Source of the DNA: Siderastrea radians
Taxonomy: Eukaryota > Cnidaria > Anthozoa > Scleractinia > Rhizangiidae
NCBI GenBank assembly: GCA_964017195.1
Contig: OZ024887.1
Coordinates: forward strand, 64,363,811-64,427,810
Direction: 5' to 3'
DNA length: 64,000 nt
The notes below the pieces were generated by a model. It ran no database searches. It was not told where the DNA came from and saw nothing but the letters and a program-made list of their open reading frames with translations. The translations under genes and the position numbers were made by a program. Below, in pieces: positions 46,370 to 58,740 of this stretch (its first letter is position 1; each line of letters starts with the position of its first letter).

Positions 46370-46958
46370 GAAACATAATGAATCAGATCACAGGAAATTA
46401 CTATTCAACGACGCTCAACACATCTTCGTTTTCAATGTTCACCGACTCTTTGGAGAGGTTTCAAAAGTTACTTGATCATGCATTTAGATCACCTTGTACA
46501 GCACAGTCAACAGGACCTCACCGGAAACGTACTGCTCAATAGCTTTCATTTTAGTAATCACACCGACAAAAAGGTCAGAGCCACCTTGTACTGCATAATA
46601 AAGTTCCACAAGAGATCATAGTAGTAGTCAATAATTGCTGGTAATTACTTTCATATGACCACATTTTTAGGTTATTCATACCACACAGTCACAAAGTTAT
46701 ACTTTGTACTTAATAAAATACTACAATTTTAGGCGGAATTTCTTAATTGAAACCTGCACACGCCTTGTAGAATTTTGTTCAAGAAAAATCATTTTGTCTT
46801 GGGTAACCGTAAAATTGACATCTTAGAAAAACGTCAAATTAGGAGCACGTTGCAATGTAAAACACAAACGTTCAATGCAGTTATTTTTAATGGGGACGTT
46901 TACGTACTGCACGGGTCATTTTTACTGCATTATTCTGTCAACTAAGCACCTTGTTCTT
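46370..46958. repeat. Unit 2-specific insertion of minisatellite-like DNA
   Basis: Unit 1 reads CACCCGTATCTGTTGAACTTC here. In unit 2 about 590 bp intervene, with CACCTTGTACAGCACAGTC, GTACTGCTCAATAGCTTTCA and AGTAATCACACCG phrases related to the minisatellites at 12580 and 50440. No inverted ends or target duplication were resolved. Confidence 0.5.
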
Positions 46959-47466
46959 CTGGTGAATTGCTGTTCCAGTTGGTATTTCCTATAAGGGCCG
47001 GGGATATGCACAATTATTGCTGACACAATATGTAGCTTTTGCCTATAATAGATGGCGTTTACAATTTGAGTATCGAAAGTAATTCATGACTCTCGCAAAT
47101 CTTTCAGCCACTTTAGAAACGAAAGAGGGTTGGGAACGAATTGAACGAGTTGAGTGAATGACAACAATTCGCTCTATAATCTGATAAAGCATGACAAGAA
47201 TGGTGCTTAGATTGAAACTAATTAGTGGAATCCGGAGCGGTTTTCTATCGGAGTGTCGAAAGTAATTTGCATTTGCCTTGGATTTGCTTTACTATGCTCT
47301 GTGATTGGTTAAAGAAAAAAAAAACTCGCGCCATTTCTCAACCAATCAGAAGTAAAACCAAAAACCAGTTGTGGCTTGCTCGCAGCATTTTCCCGCGCTT
47401 GAAGCTAGAAGTCGTGCTATTTCTCAACTGACCAATCATAAGTAAAACCAATAGTGGCTTGCTTAA

Positions 47467-48177
47467 GGTTACTCCGGACCTTCGCGGGTGTCCTCGGGCA
47501 AAAAATTCGTATGTGCCCCATTTTGAAAGAAAAGACGGCAAACTATATATCGTTGGAAAGCTTAATAAATGTTGATGTCGGAAAAAAATATAAATTGCCG
47601 GTTTCTTCAATTACGCAAAAGAAAATGGCAAACAACCATGAAAATGACCATGTGTCATTCAATTGAATTAATAGGGTATCAAATTCAAGTGCATTGGCAA
47701 AATAACTGCACAGTATTAATCACTAAGGATTAATCATCAAAAGTGTGTCAGCATTTTTTGATATTCTGAATGGTTACTTTTTAATTAATTTTTCAAGTTC
47801 GAGCAGCAAAGAATGCGCGATGGACATTGCATTGAAGATCGCCACGGGTGAAATATTACAAATTTCAAAAATTCTCGACACGCTTTTGTTTCACGACATC
47901 TAAGGAATGTTCAGGCCAAATTTCACAGAAGTGTGCCGAATTTTGGTACCCTATTAATTCATTTGTTTAATTGCATGGCACATGGACATTTTGGTGGTCA
48001 TTTTTGCAATTTTCTTTTGTGGAATTGAAAAACTGGCAATTCATATTTTTTACCGAAATCTACATTTATTCAGCTTTCCAACTATATATAGTTTGCCGTG
48101 CTTTCCTTTAAAATGGTGCGCATATGAATTTTTTCCCGGAGGACAAGGGAGGACACCCGCGAAGGACCCGAGTAACC
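47467..48177. mobile_element. TTAA-site foldback element
   Basis: Flanked by TTAA at 47463-47466 and 48178-48181. The ends are inverted: GGTTACTCCGGACCTTCGCG and its near complement CGCGAAGGACCCGAGTAACC. The arms continue imperfectly for about 200 bp (both contain AACTATATAT-GTTTGCCG or its complement). The unit 1 empty site is near 22113 (GTGGCTTGCTTGCGGC). TTAA duplication suggests a Kolobok- or piggyBac-type non-autonomous element. Confidence 0.8.
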
Positions 48178-49769
48178 TTAAGCCTGCAGCATTTTCCCGC
48201 GCTTGAAACGATTTTCATGCATTTGCTTCGAGTTCTGATTGGTTGATTGTGTTGCTTGCGTCTGTTGTGATTGGTCACAGCAATTACTTTGTCTGTGGTT
48301 TTACGACACTTCTTTGAAAATCCCTCTAGAAGCTCAATAAGTGGCTTCTAAAATCGAAGAATTTACAAAGTTTGTATGGATGAGGGGGAGGGCACGCTTT
48401 CAAGATAGAGACTTCTCTATGGATTTCTCGAGTTTTGAAAACTTAAACTGTTTTCTTTGTTAGTGACTTGCCAAGACTTCTAACTTGATACGCCCTCTCA
48501 AGTGACAAATCAACTTTTGCAGCCAGTTGATTTTTCGTGATATTTTTTTGTTTGTTTAGTTGATTTTTTGCGAAATTTTGTATCCAGTCCTAGTCCTCTA
48601 CTCGTTCTTAAGGTGATGAATCATGATGTCTTTGCCGCGGGCGTTTTTCCCGCGCTTGACGCAATATTGTATTTGCTTGAAGCCTTGTTTGATACATTGG
48701 GCTGGTGGCTTGTTGTGCCGGATTAGCTAGAGCTATTACGCTAGTTTTGGTTTTACGACACGCAGTTGAAACCTGCAGATTTCAACAAGAAAACTGTATG
48801 AAACAAAAGTTCTACTTGTTACAGTAAATTCTATTCTGTCACCGAATCCAAGCTCAATTAAGTACAATTCATTTTGAAGACATTTTGTTAAGGGGAATTA
48901 TGATAAACTCATCTTATCAGTTTAAACATGCCACTATCTGATTACAAGAGGGGAATGAAAACAGAGAGCAGGGAAAGGGTATTCCCCCAGTTTGTAACAA
49001 GAAGATTATAGTTATATAGATGTGTCCTTTATTGAAACCTGTAGCCTGTTCCAGGCGTTCAGATAGTGGAGTGCGAGCGAAAAATATAGCAAGTGAAAAA
49101 AGCGGGAAAAACAGGGGAAGACTGGGGACTCTTCTAGTTAAAGATGCCACTGCTTGTTTGCTAGAGGGAATGGAAAACTGAGGACAGGCCGCAACTGAAG
49201 GGTATTTCCCCAGATTATAAAAGAAAGCTGTAGTTAATAAAAGTTTCCTTGACGTAATTCTATTTTATTTTTCTTTTGTTTTTTCTTAATAAACTTCCGC
49301 TTTAATATTCCCCTTGAAATATTGACTTGATCAGTTTGTTTGTGTTTTCTGAGTAACCACAGAAACCAGGCTCGTTCGAAAAAGCCCAGGCACCTAGCAA
49401 CAAAACTCAAACTGCTCGAAAACATTACTTTGTTGTTTTCCTAGATTATAAAATCCAGTTTGAACAGAAAAATATTCCATACTGCTAGAAGGAACAACTT
49501 TTAATAAGCAACACGCACAGATAATTAGGAGAGTTACATCTTGCATTGAGGCAAAAAGATGGCTCGGTGAAACGCAATAACTTTTTAGACGTTGGTATGG
49601 CGTTATGCAAATCTTGCACATCAAGTGCTCATAAAAAAAAAAAACGCTGCCCCATCCACAAATAAAAATAAAAGATTACTCATGTCGAAAGTGGAGTTTT
49701 TGAAAAGCACTTTAATTCCTGTGCACTGGACCTAACCCACACCTCTTAAATAACGTCACTGCTCACTAA

Positions 49770-49847
49770 TTGCTATTTGAGGCCAGTGTAGCCTTTTAAT
49801 TGTATAATAACTCAAAAGTATGACAAATCAACTTGAACTTGAACTTG
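49770..49847 (+). mobile_element. Small truncated retroelement tail
   Basis: About 78 bp absent from units 1 and 2 (empty at CTCACCAATCGGAAAAG, 4472). It ends in ACTTGAACTTGAACTTG, the kind of short repeated tail seen at 3' ends of some LINEs and SINEs. Confidence 0.55.
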
Positions 49848-50439
49848 AAAAGACGAAAAAACATTCGAATGGAATACAAGGTGCTTTTTATTCCTGACAA
49901 CTATTAATAGAAAAAAAGAAAACGTCACTTACTTGCAGAATTTACAAATTTCAAGTGCATTCAGCCCTAAACCACACAGTCACGTGCACTCAACAATATG
50001 ACGTGATGTCCTCTGATCCTTGCTGATAGAATCGAAAATTGAAAGTCGAAAGAGAAAAAAATAATAAATGATTTTTTTATTGTTTTTTATAAGTCTACTG
50101 CATATACCAGATTTGTTTAATTGGCTCATTTTGATCGCTGTTTGCGTCATCTGTTTTGACAAAATTACAGTTAAAGCGTAGTCAACTGTAAGTGGAAACG
50201 CTTGTAACACCTATTATGAAAGACAAACTATTATGGGGGACAGAATCTCTTTGTTCCAAACTTGCGTCGTCGTCAAAAGTTTAAGCTTAACTTTTTCCGC
50301 TTTGGGGGTTTAAATTGGCTGATTTTTGGAGACTAGGTCTAGAACGTGAACCGATGAGGTGGAAATTTGACAAACTTTTTTAGCTAAGTAGAACTGAACA
50401 TTACGAAGGGCTAAGACCACACGTGGTGAAAGGTTGAAT

Positions 50440-51240
50440 GATCACATCTAGAGCAGCCTTGCTTATCATAAAAAACACACCGCAGTTAAGTACTATTCAA
50501 TAGCTTTTATTTCAATGGTCGCACTTTGAGATTTCATCCACAGTCTCAAACGTTAGACCAGCGTTGTACAGCATAAACAGCACCACATGAAAGTACTGCT
50601 CAATAGCTTTCATTTGAATGGTCACACTTTAGGATTTCAACCACAGACTCAAAAGTTAGAATCACCTGAGATGAACAGGATGAGAAACAGTAACAAAACT
50701 ATAATACTCCCGAATTCTTACTTTTCGCTTTCATTTGAATGCAATCTTTTATTGACTCAAAAGTGACCGCGACTGGCCAATGCTCAGTAGCTTTCATTTG
50801 AATGGTCACATTTTGAGATTTCAACCACAGATGTCTCAAAAGTTAGAATCACTTTAGATGAACAGGGTGAGAAACAGCAACGAAACGAGTACTCCCGACC
50901 TCTTGCTTTTCGCTTCTACTTGAATGCAATTCAGTCTATTGACTCAAAAGTCACCGCGAGCCAAAGCAAAAGGAAAGGACTGTAAAAGCAACTTAAATGC
51001 TTACACGTACAGAGTTCATCCACACGCTTAAAACCTAGAACCACCTGTACAACACAAGAAGTCGAACACCAAAAGGCAGTACTTGTCAGTAGCTTTAATG
51101 TAAATGATAACACTTTAGGATTTCATCCACACACCAAAAAGATGGAATCATCTTGTACGGAATGAAAGCGCGGGAGAACATTGATTGCTAGTATCCCGAC
51201 AGTAGCTGTTATCTCTTAGTCATACTCGACACAACAGTAA
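50440..51240. repeat. Degenerate minisatellite
   Basis: Repeats of GCTTTCATTTGAATGGTCAC, AGGATTTCAACCACAGACTC and AAAAGTTAGAATCACC occur every 75-105 bp. A higher-order copy of about 200 bp pairs 50590-50770 with 50795-50990. The same core lies inside the MITE at 9315-9524. Confidence 0.75.
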
Positions 51241-52253
51241 AGTAAGAAATTTTGTATAGCATTACAAACAGGATCACTTGACTGTGTCCTCAACATATTT
51301 CCATTTGAATGATATAGAGTTTTTGCTTTCTGTCTTGTAGTTATTGTCAGATTGGAATGTGATAAAGATTGCAAAAATAAAAATTCAAAAAAAGTTGATT
51401 AAATGACATGATGATTTGTGGGTCGCTTGCTTGAGAAATTTTTGTCGTTGCGTATTGATTAAAAGAATAAAGATTTCATTTTGGAAGCTTTTAAGACCCT
51501 CATTAAAAAGAGGAAAATACAAACAAACAAATAAACCAATATATGGTTGTGAAGTAAACGGATTTATACTGAAAACTGTAAATGAAGGTCTTTTCGTCAC
51601 GACAAAAAGGGGAAACATTCGCCCCGAAACTGCAAACCACACTTTCCAGAGCAATGATAAATCAGTACAAAATATCGTCCAATGATGCAACCCGCATTTC
51701 GGGTGTATAAAATCTTTGCAAAACACTGCATAATGAAAGAAATACAGAAAAACAGTGTCGAACGTTCAAAGAACTAATATTTCGTCAAGCATTCGTTTCT
51801 TTGTTTAACAGGACACAGCTTAAGGAATACTGGAATTTGTTTGAGAGAGTTGTTTACACTGGTAGCCGGGCAACTTTTTCGTCTTTTGTTTTTGTCATCA
51901 ACTTTTGTCAAATAATCGTGAAAATGGGCAATATCAAGTTTTCAGTGTCCAATATTTTTCTTGCCCTGTTCATTTTCTTGGAATTTCAATCTGTTACGAG
52001 TTATTTCCATGGTTACCTACTGCCAAATTGTTAGAGGAACCTCAAAACTTTAATCGGGGACTGAGGAACCTTCGATCGACTAACATCCCATCAGGGGTCG
52101 GGAGAGGATAATAGGATGACACGGGAACTAGCTTTAAGCCACTAGGAAGAAGGAACTAAAAATGGTTTCTTTATTTTGCAGTCGCTATAAAACAACAATA
52201 GCATCAACATCCGGAGACAAAAGAGACCAGCAGGATAGCAACGACGAGAATTC

Positions 52254-53782
52254 ATGGAGCTCAAACTGACGGTGAGACCCTGGTTCCTAGACTCTGTTAA
52301 TGATCATTTATCTTTTATCAAACGAATTCTGTACTTCGCGAAAGTGAAACTCAATTACACATCTGTTTGCTGAGTGTAAACATTAACAGAACATCAACTT
52401 CAAATGTAAGGAAAGAACTGAATAAACTGGAATCTGGAAACCAATTCTGTACTAAGCGAAATTTGCTTTAAACAGCAAGGCCTGGTGTAATTCCCTTGTG
52501 GGCTGCCATTGGTGTGCTGATGGAATTGATCGGGATAGACTAGCAACCCGGGAGGTCCCCTTGAAATGTTAGCTTGGAGTGTAGCCGAAGGGAGTAAAAC
52601 TGAACTAGGGGGTGTTCAGCAGGGCTCGTAGCCCTATCTCAGGCAATATTAGGTCAGGCCAAGTAGCAAAACTCTCAAACCCATTTTATGGCGGTAGGTA
52701 ACATATGCCCTGTTTCAGACTGCAATGGTGAAAATCTAAACCCCCTTTTTAGACAATACTCTTAAGGGCCGCAAACACCTATGGAATATACAACTCAGGA
52801 CATAGCAATTTTCTTATTTCAATTTTTTCTTCCCTTACCTTTCAGATGCTGCTCCCTGCAGTAGCATTTTTTGTTCTGGTTTGTGCGCTGTCTCCATCTT
52901 ATGGCGAGCCAGGTGGGCCTCGAAGAAGAAGACCCCTTCCGATTATCGTGAGCCGGCCACCTCCTAGCAGTTCACGCCAGCCCCCCTTCACCCGGCGACC
53001 AACGGCCTCCTTGCCTAGCCTGCGTCCAACAGCCTTTGTGTCTACTTCGCGACCAACAGCCTCCACGTCTACCCCACGTCCAACAACCTCCGCGTCTACT
53101 CCGCCAACAACACCTTGCGTGCCTACCCCGCGACCAACAACCGTACTTTCAATTTCAAAGAAAAGATGCGGCTGTATCCTTAATAAGTTAGCCCGCTATT
53201 TGCAAAATTTTATTAGGCGCCGCCCAGTGTACTTGTACCTGAATGAATCCCAGTTGCTCCAAAGGCTCAAAGACGTTGGTGGCTACAGCCCGAGGTACGA
53301 GGCCATCAAGAGAAAAGAGGCGTGCAAATTTACTGACCTCTCTACAGACCTCCAACCCCTACTGCGCAATTTCTCTGGTCCGTTCAAAAACCCTCGAGAG
53401 AGAAGAAAGCGCATGGTCACCTTAAGTTCAGGTTCGGTTTTACGAGGGTGCTGGAGCCGAGGCTCTTTCGTGGATGGCAGCCCCTTGAAGCGTCTGTGTA
53501 CCGAATGCTAAGCAACCACCCAACTTCTCCGCAACGTTTTCCCGTTTTCCCGTTTTCCTCTGCGCCGACGATGATCATTTCTGCTACCGTCACATAGGAC
53601 TGTGCATTCAAAAGGTTCTGAAGTTTACTTTTCTTCGAACAACCGGGGACTTTGAGAGAGATGACGACCTTACTATCTTAGTTGGAGCAGATGTCTACGT
53701 CGAGAAAACTGAAACTTTCCAGCAAGACATCAGGTCATGCCGTGAATGTCGTCTATTCCCATTTGCATTTGGTGGTCGTTAG
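52254..53782 (+). pseudogene. Pseudogene E: type I Spaetzle-like
   Basis: Exon 1 is 52254-52271 (same six codons, GTGAGA donor). Exon 2 starts at 52846 in frame, giving an intact signal peptide, Pro/Thr linker, prodomain and RRKR. Its mature domain starts at 53413. The codon TCA after TEC has become TAA (53509-53511), truncating the mature domain after the third Cys. Beyond it about 15 bp around the F-I-N-E-V block are lost and replaced by a TTTTCCCG repeat. The rest is readable to TAG at 53780, but CCEC has become CREC. Three independent lesions make this a pseudogene. Confidence 0.85.
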
Positions 53783-54124
53783 CTAGTAAAACGGCTCAGG
53801 AATGCTGCGCAAGTCAGTATCAGGCGAAATTTTTCAATCAATTGTTAGAAAAATTAAGTGAGTCATAAAGTTCAAAGCCTTGTGTAAACTGTATTTCAAA
53901 ACCGGCTAGCATTGTGTAGGTGTAGGTGTCAAAGATACAAACGTGTAAAGGCTCTAATAGCGGCGGCATTTATATCGGTGTATTCATTAGAATCTTGTAA
54001 TTTAGTTTTAAGTAATTTTGTCGTTGGACTTAGATAATCATAATTAAGTCAAATAAAACTGGAACTGGGGTTAGCCTCCTTCTTCAAATTTCCCCTCTGT
54101 TCAAATGATATCGTCGATATATTC

Positions 54125-54342
54125 GACGATGACTACTTTTGCTACCTTCACATAGGATAGTGCGTTCAAAGGTGATCAAGTTTACCTTTCTTCGTCGCAC
54201 CGGCGAGTTTGAGCAGGATGACAACCGTAGCGGCATTTTGGGGATAAATGTCTACGTGGAGAAGTTTGAAATCTTTCAGCAAGACATCAGCAAGACATGT
54301 TGTGAATGTCGTGTATTTCCATTTTTCAAAAGTGGACGTTAA
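54125..54342 (+). pseudogene. Relic of type I 3' coding end
   Basis: Third copy of the downstream relic. K-F-T-F-L-R-R-T-G-E-F-E-Q-D-D and Y-V-E-K-F-E-I-F-Q-Q-D-I are intact in one frame up to T-C-C-E-C-R-V-F-P-F and TAA at 54340. An upstream TAG and a frame change separate it from the first part. Confidence 0.75.
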
Positions 54343-54345
54343 GAT

Positions 54346-57007
54346 CGCCAAAGTCTCTTGAATTTCGCTCGTGTAATCGTAGAAATAATTCTTTACCCAT
54401 TGGAAAAATTGAAATAATAACAAAATGAAAACTAGAAAACGTAGCGTAACCTGTACAAAGATTAACGCCTAGCTGAACTTAACTGTTAGACTTACAAATG
54501 ACGCTCATCATCATTTTAGGAATTTAATACAAACAAATAATTGTTAAATATGTTTGCATGATTCGCCAGAATGAATAGGACGGTCCTCGTCCTTCTCCTC
54601 CTCCTCCTCCTTGTTGTTGTTGTTGTGTTGTTGTTGCTGTCACTGTTCTAGACTTCGATTTTTATTGGGTAGGCATTATTACTAATTACTCGAAAATTTA
54701 GAAAAGAACAAAAAAGTAATAACTCGTGGAACTATTTTTTGACAACTACGTTTGATTCCGTGAAGAAAAAATATCAGCTAGCCAGACTTTCCTCGCTCCT
54801 TGTGTCAATGCAGTAATTAATATTCTTTAAATTTTCGCAATAAGTTATTCGAGATTTTTACGGAAGAATTCCACGGACTTTTCTGTCGTATTTCTTTCTT
54901 TCTTTTTTTAATTGCCTTAATGAAGTTACTCCTTTACAACACGTTGCTTGCAATTACACTGCTTGCATGACAGAACATTACTAGCTTACTTACTAAGCAA
55001 AAGATTACTGACTTTCGTTACCATTATTTACAATATTTACAATACAACGCAGAGAATATAAAACGCGCATTCACACAATGCACACACCTTGTGAGTCAAA
55101 CTGAAAACAAACAGCTGAGAACTGCATCTGGAAAACTAAATAGAGATAAGCAAGTAACAAAAAACAACCCAACTAGTTTATATAAAAAAGTCAACATATT
55201 ACACATTCACAGATACGCACACAAACAAGACGGTAGAGTGCAGTTTTGAGTTTCTTGGTTGTTTTCTTTAAATAAAGGTACTAACCTTTCCCGCCTTCTG
55301 ATTAGAGTTTGCTTTCAAATGCTTTGAATTCGGTTAGATTGTTTTTCTAAGTTTTTTTAATGTTTCATTATGTTCTATTTGTCGCTTTAAGGTCGTCCAG
55401 GACGTTGAATTTTTTCTCTCTGATATGTAACCATCTTCCGACAACTTTTGCTTCTAGACCGCCTTGGACCTTCGCTTTGTACATCGCTTTAATTAATTTT
55501 CTCCTTTAGGCCAGTTGAATGCAGCTCGTTTAGAGTTGCGAAGTTACTGTTCAAGTTGTCAAGTCTCTTTCTTCGATTCAATACCAGGCGATCTAGCTGG
55601 GCTTGAGTCTGAACCCCTTAGACACTCTTTTGGTTCTTATTCCATTCTATCATTACTAACTCTCATCTTATAGAGCCGATATTTGGAAAAATTTTCCCTT
55701 CTTTAGTCACTTCACGGCATAGAACGTTTAACCGACATCTCGATCAGTCCCAGCCCCCCTGATGAATTTCTTTGCTTGAAATGAATGACTTTCCAGAGAA
55801 TTGAAACCGTTCAGCACCTACCTGCCACTAATATGACGTCCCTGCAAAGCGGCAGTTATAAAGCAAAACAGTAAAAAGGCAAGAAGTGAAGAGCAGTTCC
55901 ACGTGAATCTTAACCATATTGCTTCGAACCTGCTTTGGATTGGAATTTGATACTCAGGTGGATAATAATGTCGGACAAATCACCTGCTTAGAACAATAGA
56001 TAGGACATTGACCATCTGAAGTTAACTAAATTTATGTTAATTTAACGTCGTCGTCAATTCCGTTCCTGGTATCCTTGTAATTAGAGCCCTGGAACCATGA
56101 AATTTTCGCCGTGGACCCCGAAACCCAAAGTCTTTTTCTAGTTGTAGCCCAGACAATCATAACGAATCTGATTAAATGGAGCCCTATAAAGTAAAGAAAT
56201 AAAACCCTGGAACTCCAGTTTTTCTGTCTTGGAGCCCTGGAACCCTTCACTTTAGGCCAGAGCCCTGGAGCCGCAAACCCCTTTGGGATACCCTGAGTTG
56301 AGTAAAGGTCACTGCTGAAGACACAGCCAGGTAGTTAAGGGAGGACAACTACAACTGAGATCTCTGGACTAGGTCAACGCTTAACATCGTGTTGGCCATG
56401 AACAGTACATATAGCCCGGTGAAGTAAGGATCTCACACTTATTTAATCAGCGAAGCAGCTTGCCTAAGTATTTGCTTTTCCAAAAGATATACGAATACAA
56501 ACTTATATTATAACCAATATTATGTATTATAACCTAATAACTGTTGCCCACCTTTACAGAATTATATATCTAGAGGTCATTTTGAGACGACTAGCGCGTA
56601 ACTAGTATCAATGTCGATTGACGTTCTACGATACTTCTCAGGATGAACATGAACTTTCACAGCATGAAAATCAAGTTAGAACTACAAATTTGTTTTTCTT
56701 TACTGATTACTGTATCTATATTACTTTTTTGTGCCGAAATTTTGAAAAGCTAGTAATAAATTATTATTAATTCAAAGCTCTTTTTATTCTTGTGCGGAAT
56801 ATTCTGGTGGAGCGATGACGTACGTAATGATTAACGCGCAGGACATCCCATCAGAGTACTGATCGAATGATCAGAAGTTTAATGTTCAAGGCCTGGTCTC
56901 TCGTCTAGCCGGTTGTTTCCTTAAGTTAAGAAACCTTACTCTAGATTTCCTTTCTCGAAGCAGGTGAATGAAAGGAAACGCTACAAGAACGCTGGGGAGG
57001 GGGCGGG
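54346..57007. other. Intergenic right flank
   Basis: AT-rich with no supported gene. CTC/GTT simple repeats lie at about 54594-54640. GAGCCCTGGAACC-like phrases recur loosely at 56084-56280. Confidence 0.5.
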
Positions 57008-57110
57008 GTAATTAACCCTGCGATAGACTGCCATCTCACCTGGGGGTAATGGTTGATGCTCCTATGTGTCTAGTTGCTTCGTGTTACAGAAATCGGGTCT
57101 AAAAGCTATC
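57008..57110 (+). mobile_element. Possible degenerate SINE-like repeat
   Basis: AACCCTGCGATAGACTGCCA, TCTCACCTGGGGGTAATGG, GCTCCTA and CGTGTTACAGAAATCGGG resemble, from memory, a dispersed repeat common in anthozoan genomes. Its ends are not defined here. Confidence 0.35.
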
Positions 57111-57666
57111 TAACGCGTTCAGTCTGTTGGATGAAACACAGAATTTACTGTTATAAGTACAGGCCGACCGTCACTAGGTGTGTCACCCACTCAACGCTCG
57201 CGTCGAAATGGTCATATGGCTACTACACCTGACCTAAGATTTGGAGATCCAGAAGTCAAATCCTCCGCTCTGGCCACTGATGTCACTGATAAGTGTGCGT
57301 TCGGTAATGAATTCTGAACTAGCTTCACGCTTTGTAAAACGCTTTTAAGCGCTTTTCAGCTTCCTACTCTATTAAAGGGCATGTGAAGCCAAATTTGTTT
57401 TTATATAGTTGTAAAATATATCGTTTAAAATGCACGATTCCAAAATTTGAGATGGCTAGGACAAAAATTGACGATTTTACAAGCGCTGAAAGTTGGACCA
57501 TTTTGCCCCGAAAAATGGTCCGAGGACTGCATCGAGTTTGTTGCCAAATTCCTTGGTTGTGACGTAATTTTGGGGACAGAGGTTTTGTTTACGCTCACTG
57601 ATTTTATGTAACGAAGGAGGATTTTTAGGAGAAAGCTATGTCCAGTGATTTGGAAATGGGTAATAA

Positions 57667-57862
57667 ATGTCTGAATCATCGAGTAGCCGCGACAAAAAGG
57701 ATATTGCAGAGGAGGGAAATCAAGATGTTGAAGTAATTTACGATCCCATCAGATCAGGACGAACCACTAGCCGAAGTTGAAGACGACAAAGGAATCGAGA
57801 AGCCCAAGTGGAAGAACTTTCATACGCGAGCAGTGTTAGAGGCAAGATACCGTAAACGCATG
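57667..57862 (+). pseudogene. Decayed first-exon-like segment, unidentified
   Basis: ATG 57667 opens M-S-E-S-S-S-S-R-D-K-K-D-I-A-E-E-G-N-Q-D. After a 1-nt shift near 57748 it continues as Q-D-E-P-L-A-E-V-E-D-D, G-I-E-K-P-K-W-K-N-F-H-T-R-A-V and E-A-R-Y-R-K-R-M, then a GTACGT donor at 57863. The acidic-then-basic composition and donor look like a real former exon. I do not recognise the family or a next exon. Confidence 0.4.
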
Positions 57863-58740
57863 GTACGTATAATTGCGAAGTATTTTTTTTAACGTATACA
57901 AGTCCTTGCTACTGGAAAGTGGCCCTCGCTATATCGACAGGCGGCAAAACCCGGACCCGTTAGACCTATATGATATTTGCATTGAATTGTCCGGTCGCTC
58001 TCGTCGCGTTACCTCGGATTATTTTTTGCTTCTACAGTGCAGTCACGAACAAAACGGCTGCTGATTAGTCGCTTAATCTTCCTCTCATTGGGTCAATGAA
58101 GTAATTACGACCGAAAGTTTTGGTCTGTTTATATCTTTCTCACGTATACACTCCATGAACTATTGACCTACAGTGACAACATTTATTTGTTTATATATCT
58201 CGCCCGGGGGCGAATATTCTTGTTTACAAGCCGCGCTTGTCCATGCGGGCTATATCTATTATCGCGACTTTGATTTTTTTTGGTCGACGCATTGCATTTA
58301 TCAATTTTGTTATGATAAGTAGAATGTCGTGGGTGTTACTAAAACGAGTAATGCAGTAACGAGTAACGAGTAACGCAGTAACGAGAAAACGAGTAACGGG
58401 AAAAATTTTCCAAGGGTAAAAAATAGAAAACGAGTAACGGGAAAAAATTGAAAGGCGGAAATAAAAAAAAAAGAGTAACGGTAAAAAAAAAAAATGAAAA
58501 GGGTGAAAATTACACTGAATAATAATAATTACCTAGGCAATGTAGAATTGTATTAAATAAAACGAATAATATGACCTGAAAGCCTTTGATGTGTGTTGGT
58601 GAAAAATTTATTTAATGTCATTCTCGGGCAGGCTCCATAAAAAAGCTATGAAGAAGTTTTTGTCCGGATTTAATGAATTAATCGATGTATATTTCAATTA
58701 CCCGTTCTCACTGCAGTGTGTAGCGATATGGTGCATTAAT
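57863..58740. other. Intergenic with short CGAGTAACG repeats
   Basis: 58340-58480 holds irregular repeats of ACGAGTAAC/GGGAAAAA. No supported gene. Confidence 0.5.

Larger units (their letters stand above)
22736..48895 (+). repeat. Segmental duplication unit 2
   Basis: Same order as unit 1, with genes B (type I) and D (type II, pseudogene). It is larger because of an 8.7-kb transposon composite (30161-38862), a 6.3-kb nested insertion (39243-45505), an insertion at about 46370-46958 and a TTAA element (47467-48177). Nucleotide similarity to unit 1 is high across genes and spacers, with small indels. Confidence 0.85.
48896..54345 (+). repeat. Segmental duplication unit 3, partial
   Basis: Aligns with 22736 onward and 3566 onward but is more diverged. 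It contains the spacer, minisatellite (50440-51240), gene E and its 3' relic, and then similarity stops. There is no type II gene in this unit within the window. Confidence 0.8.

Noticed and set aside
57225..57290. tRNA-like B-box text (AAGTCAAATCCTCC)
   Set aside because: No cloverleaf or matching A box could be drawn; probably part of an old SINE-like repeat.
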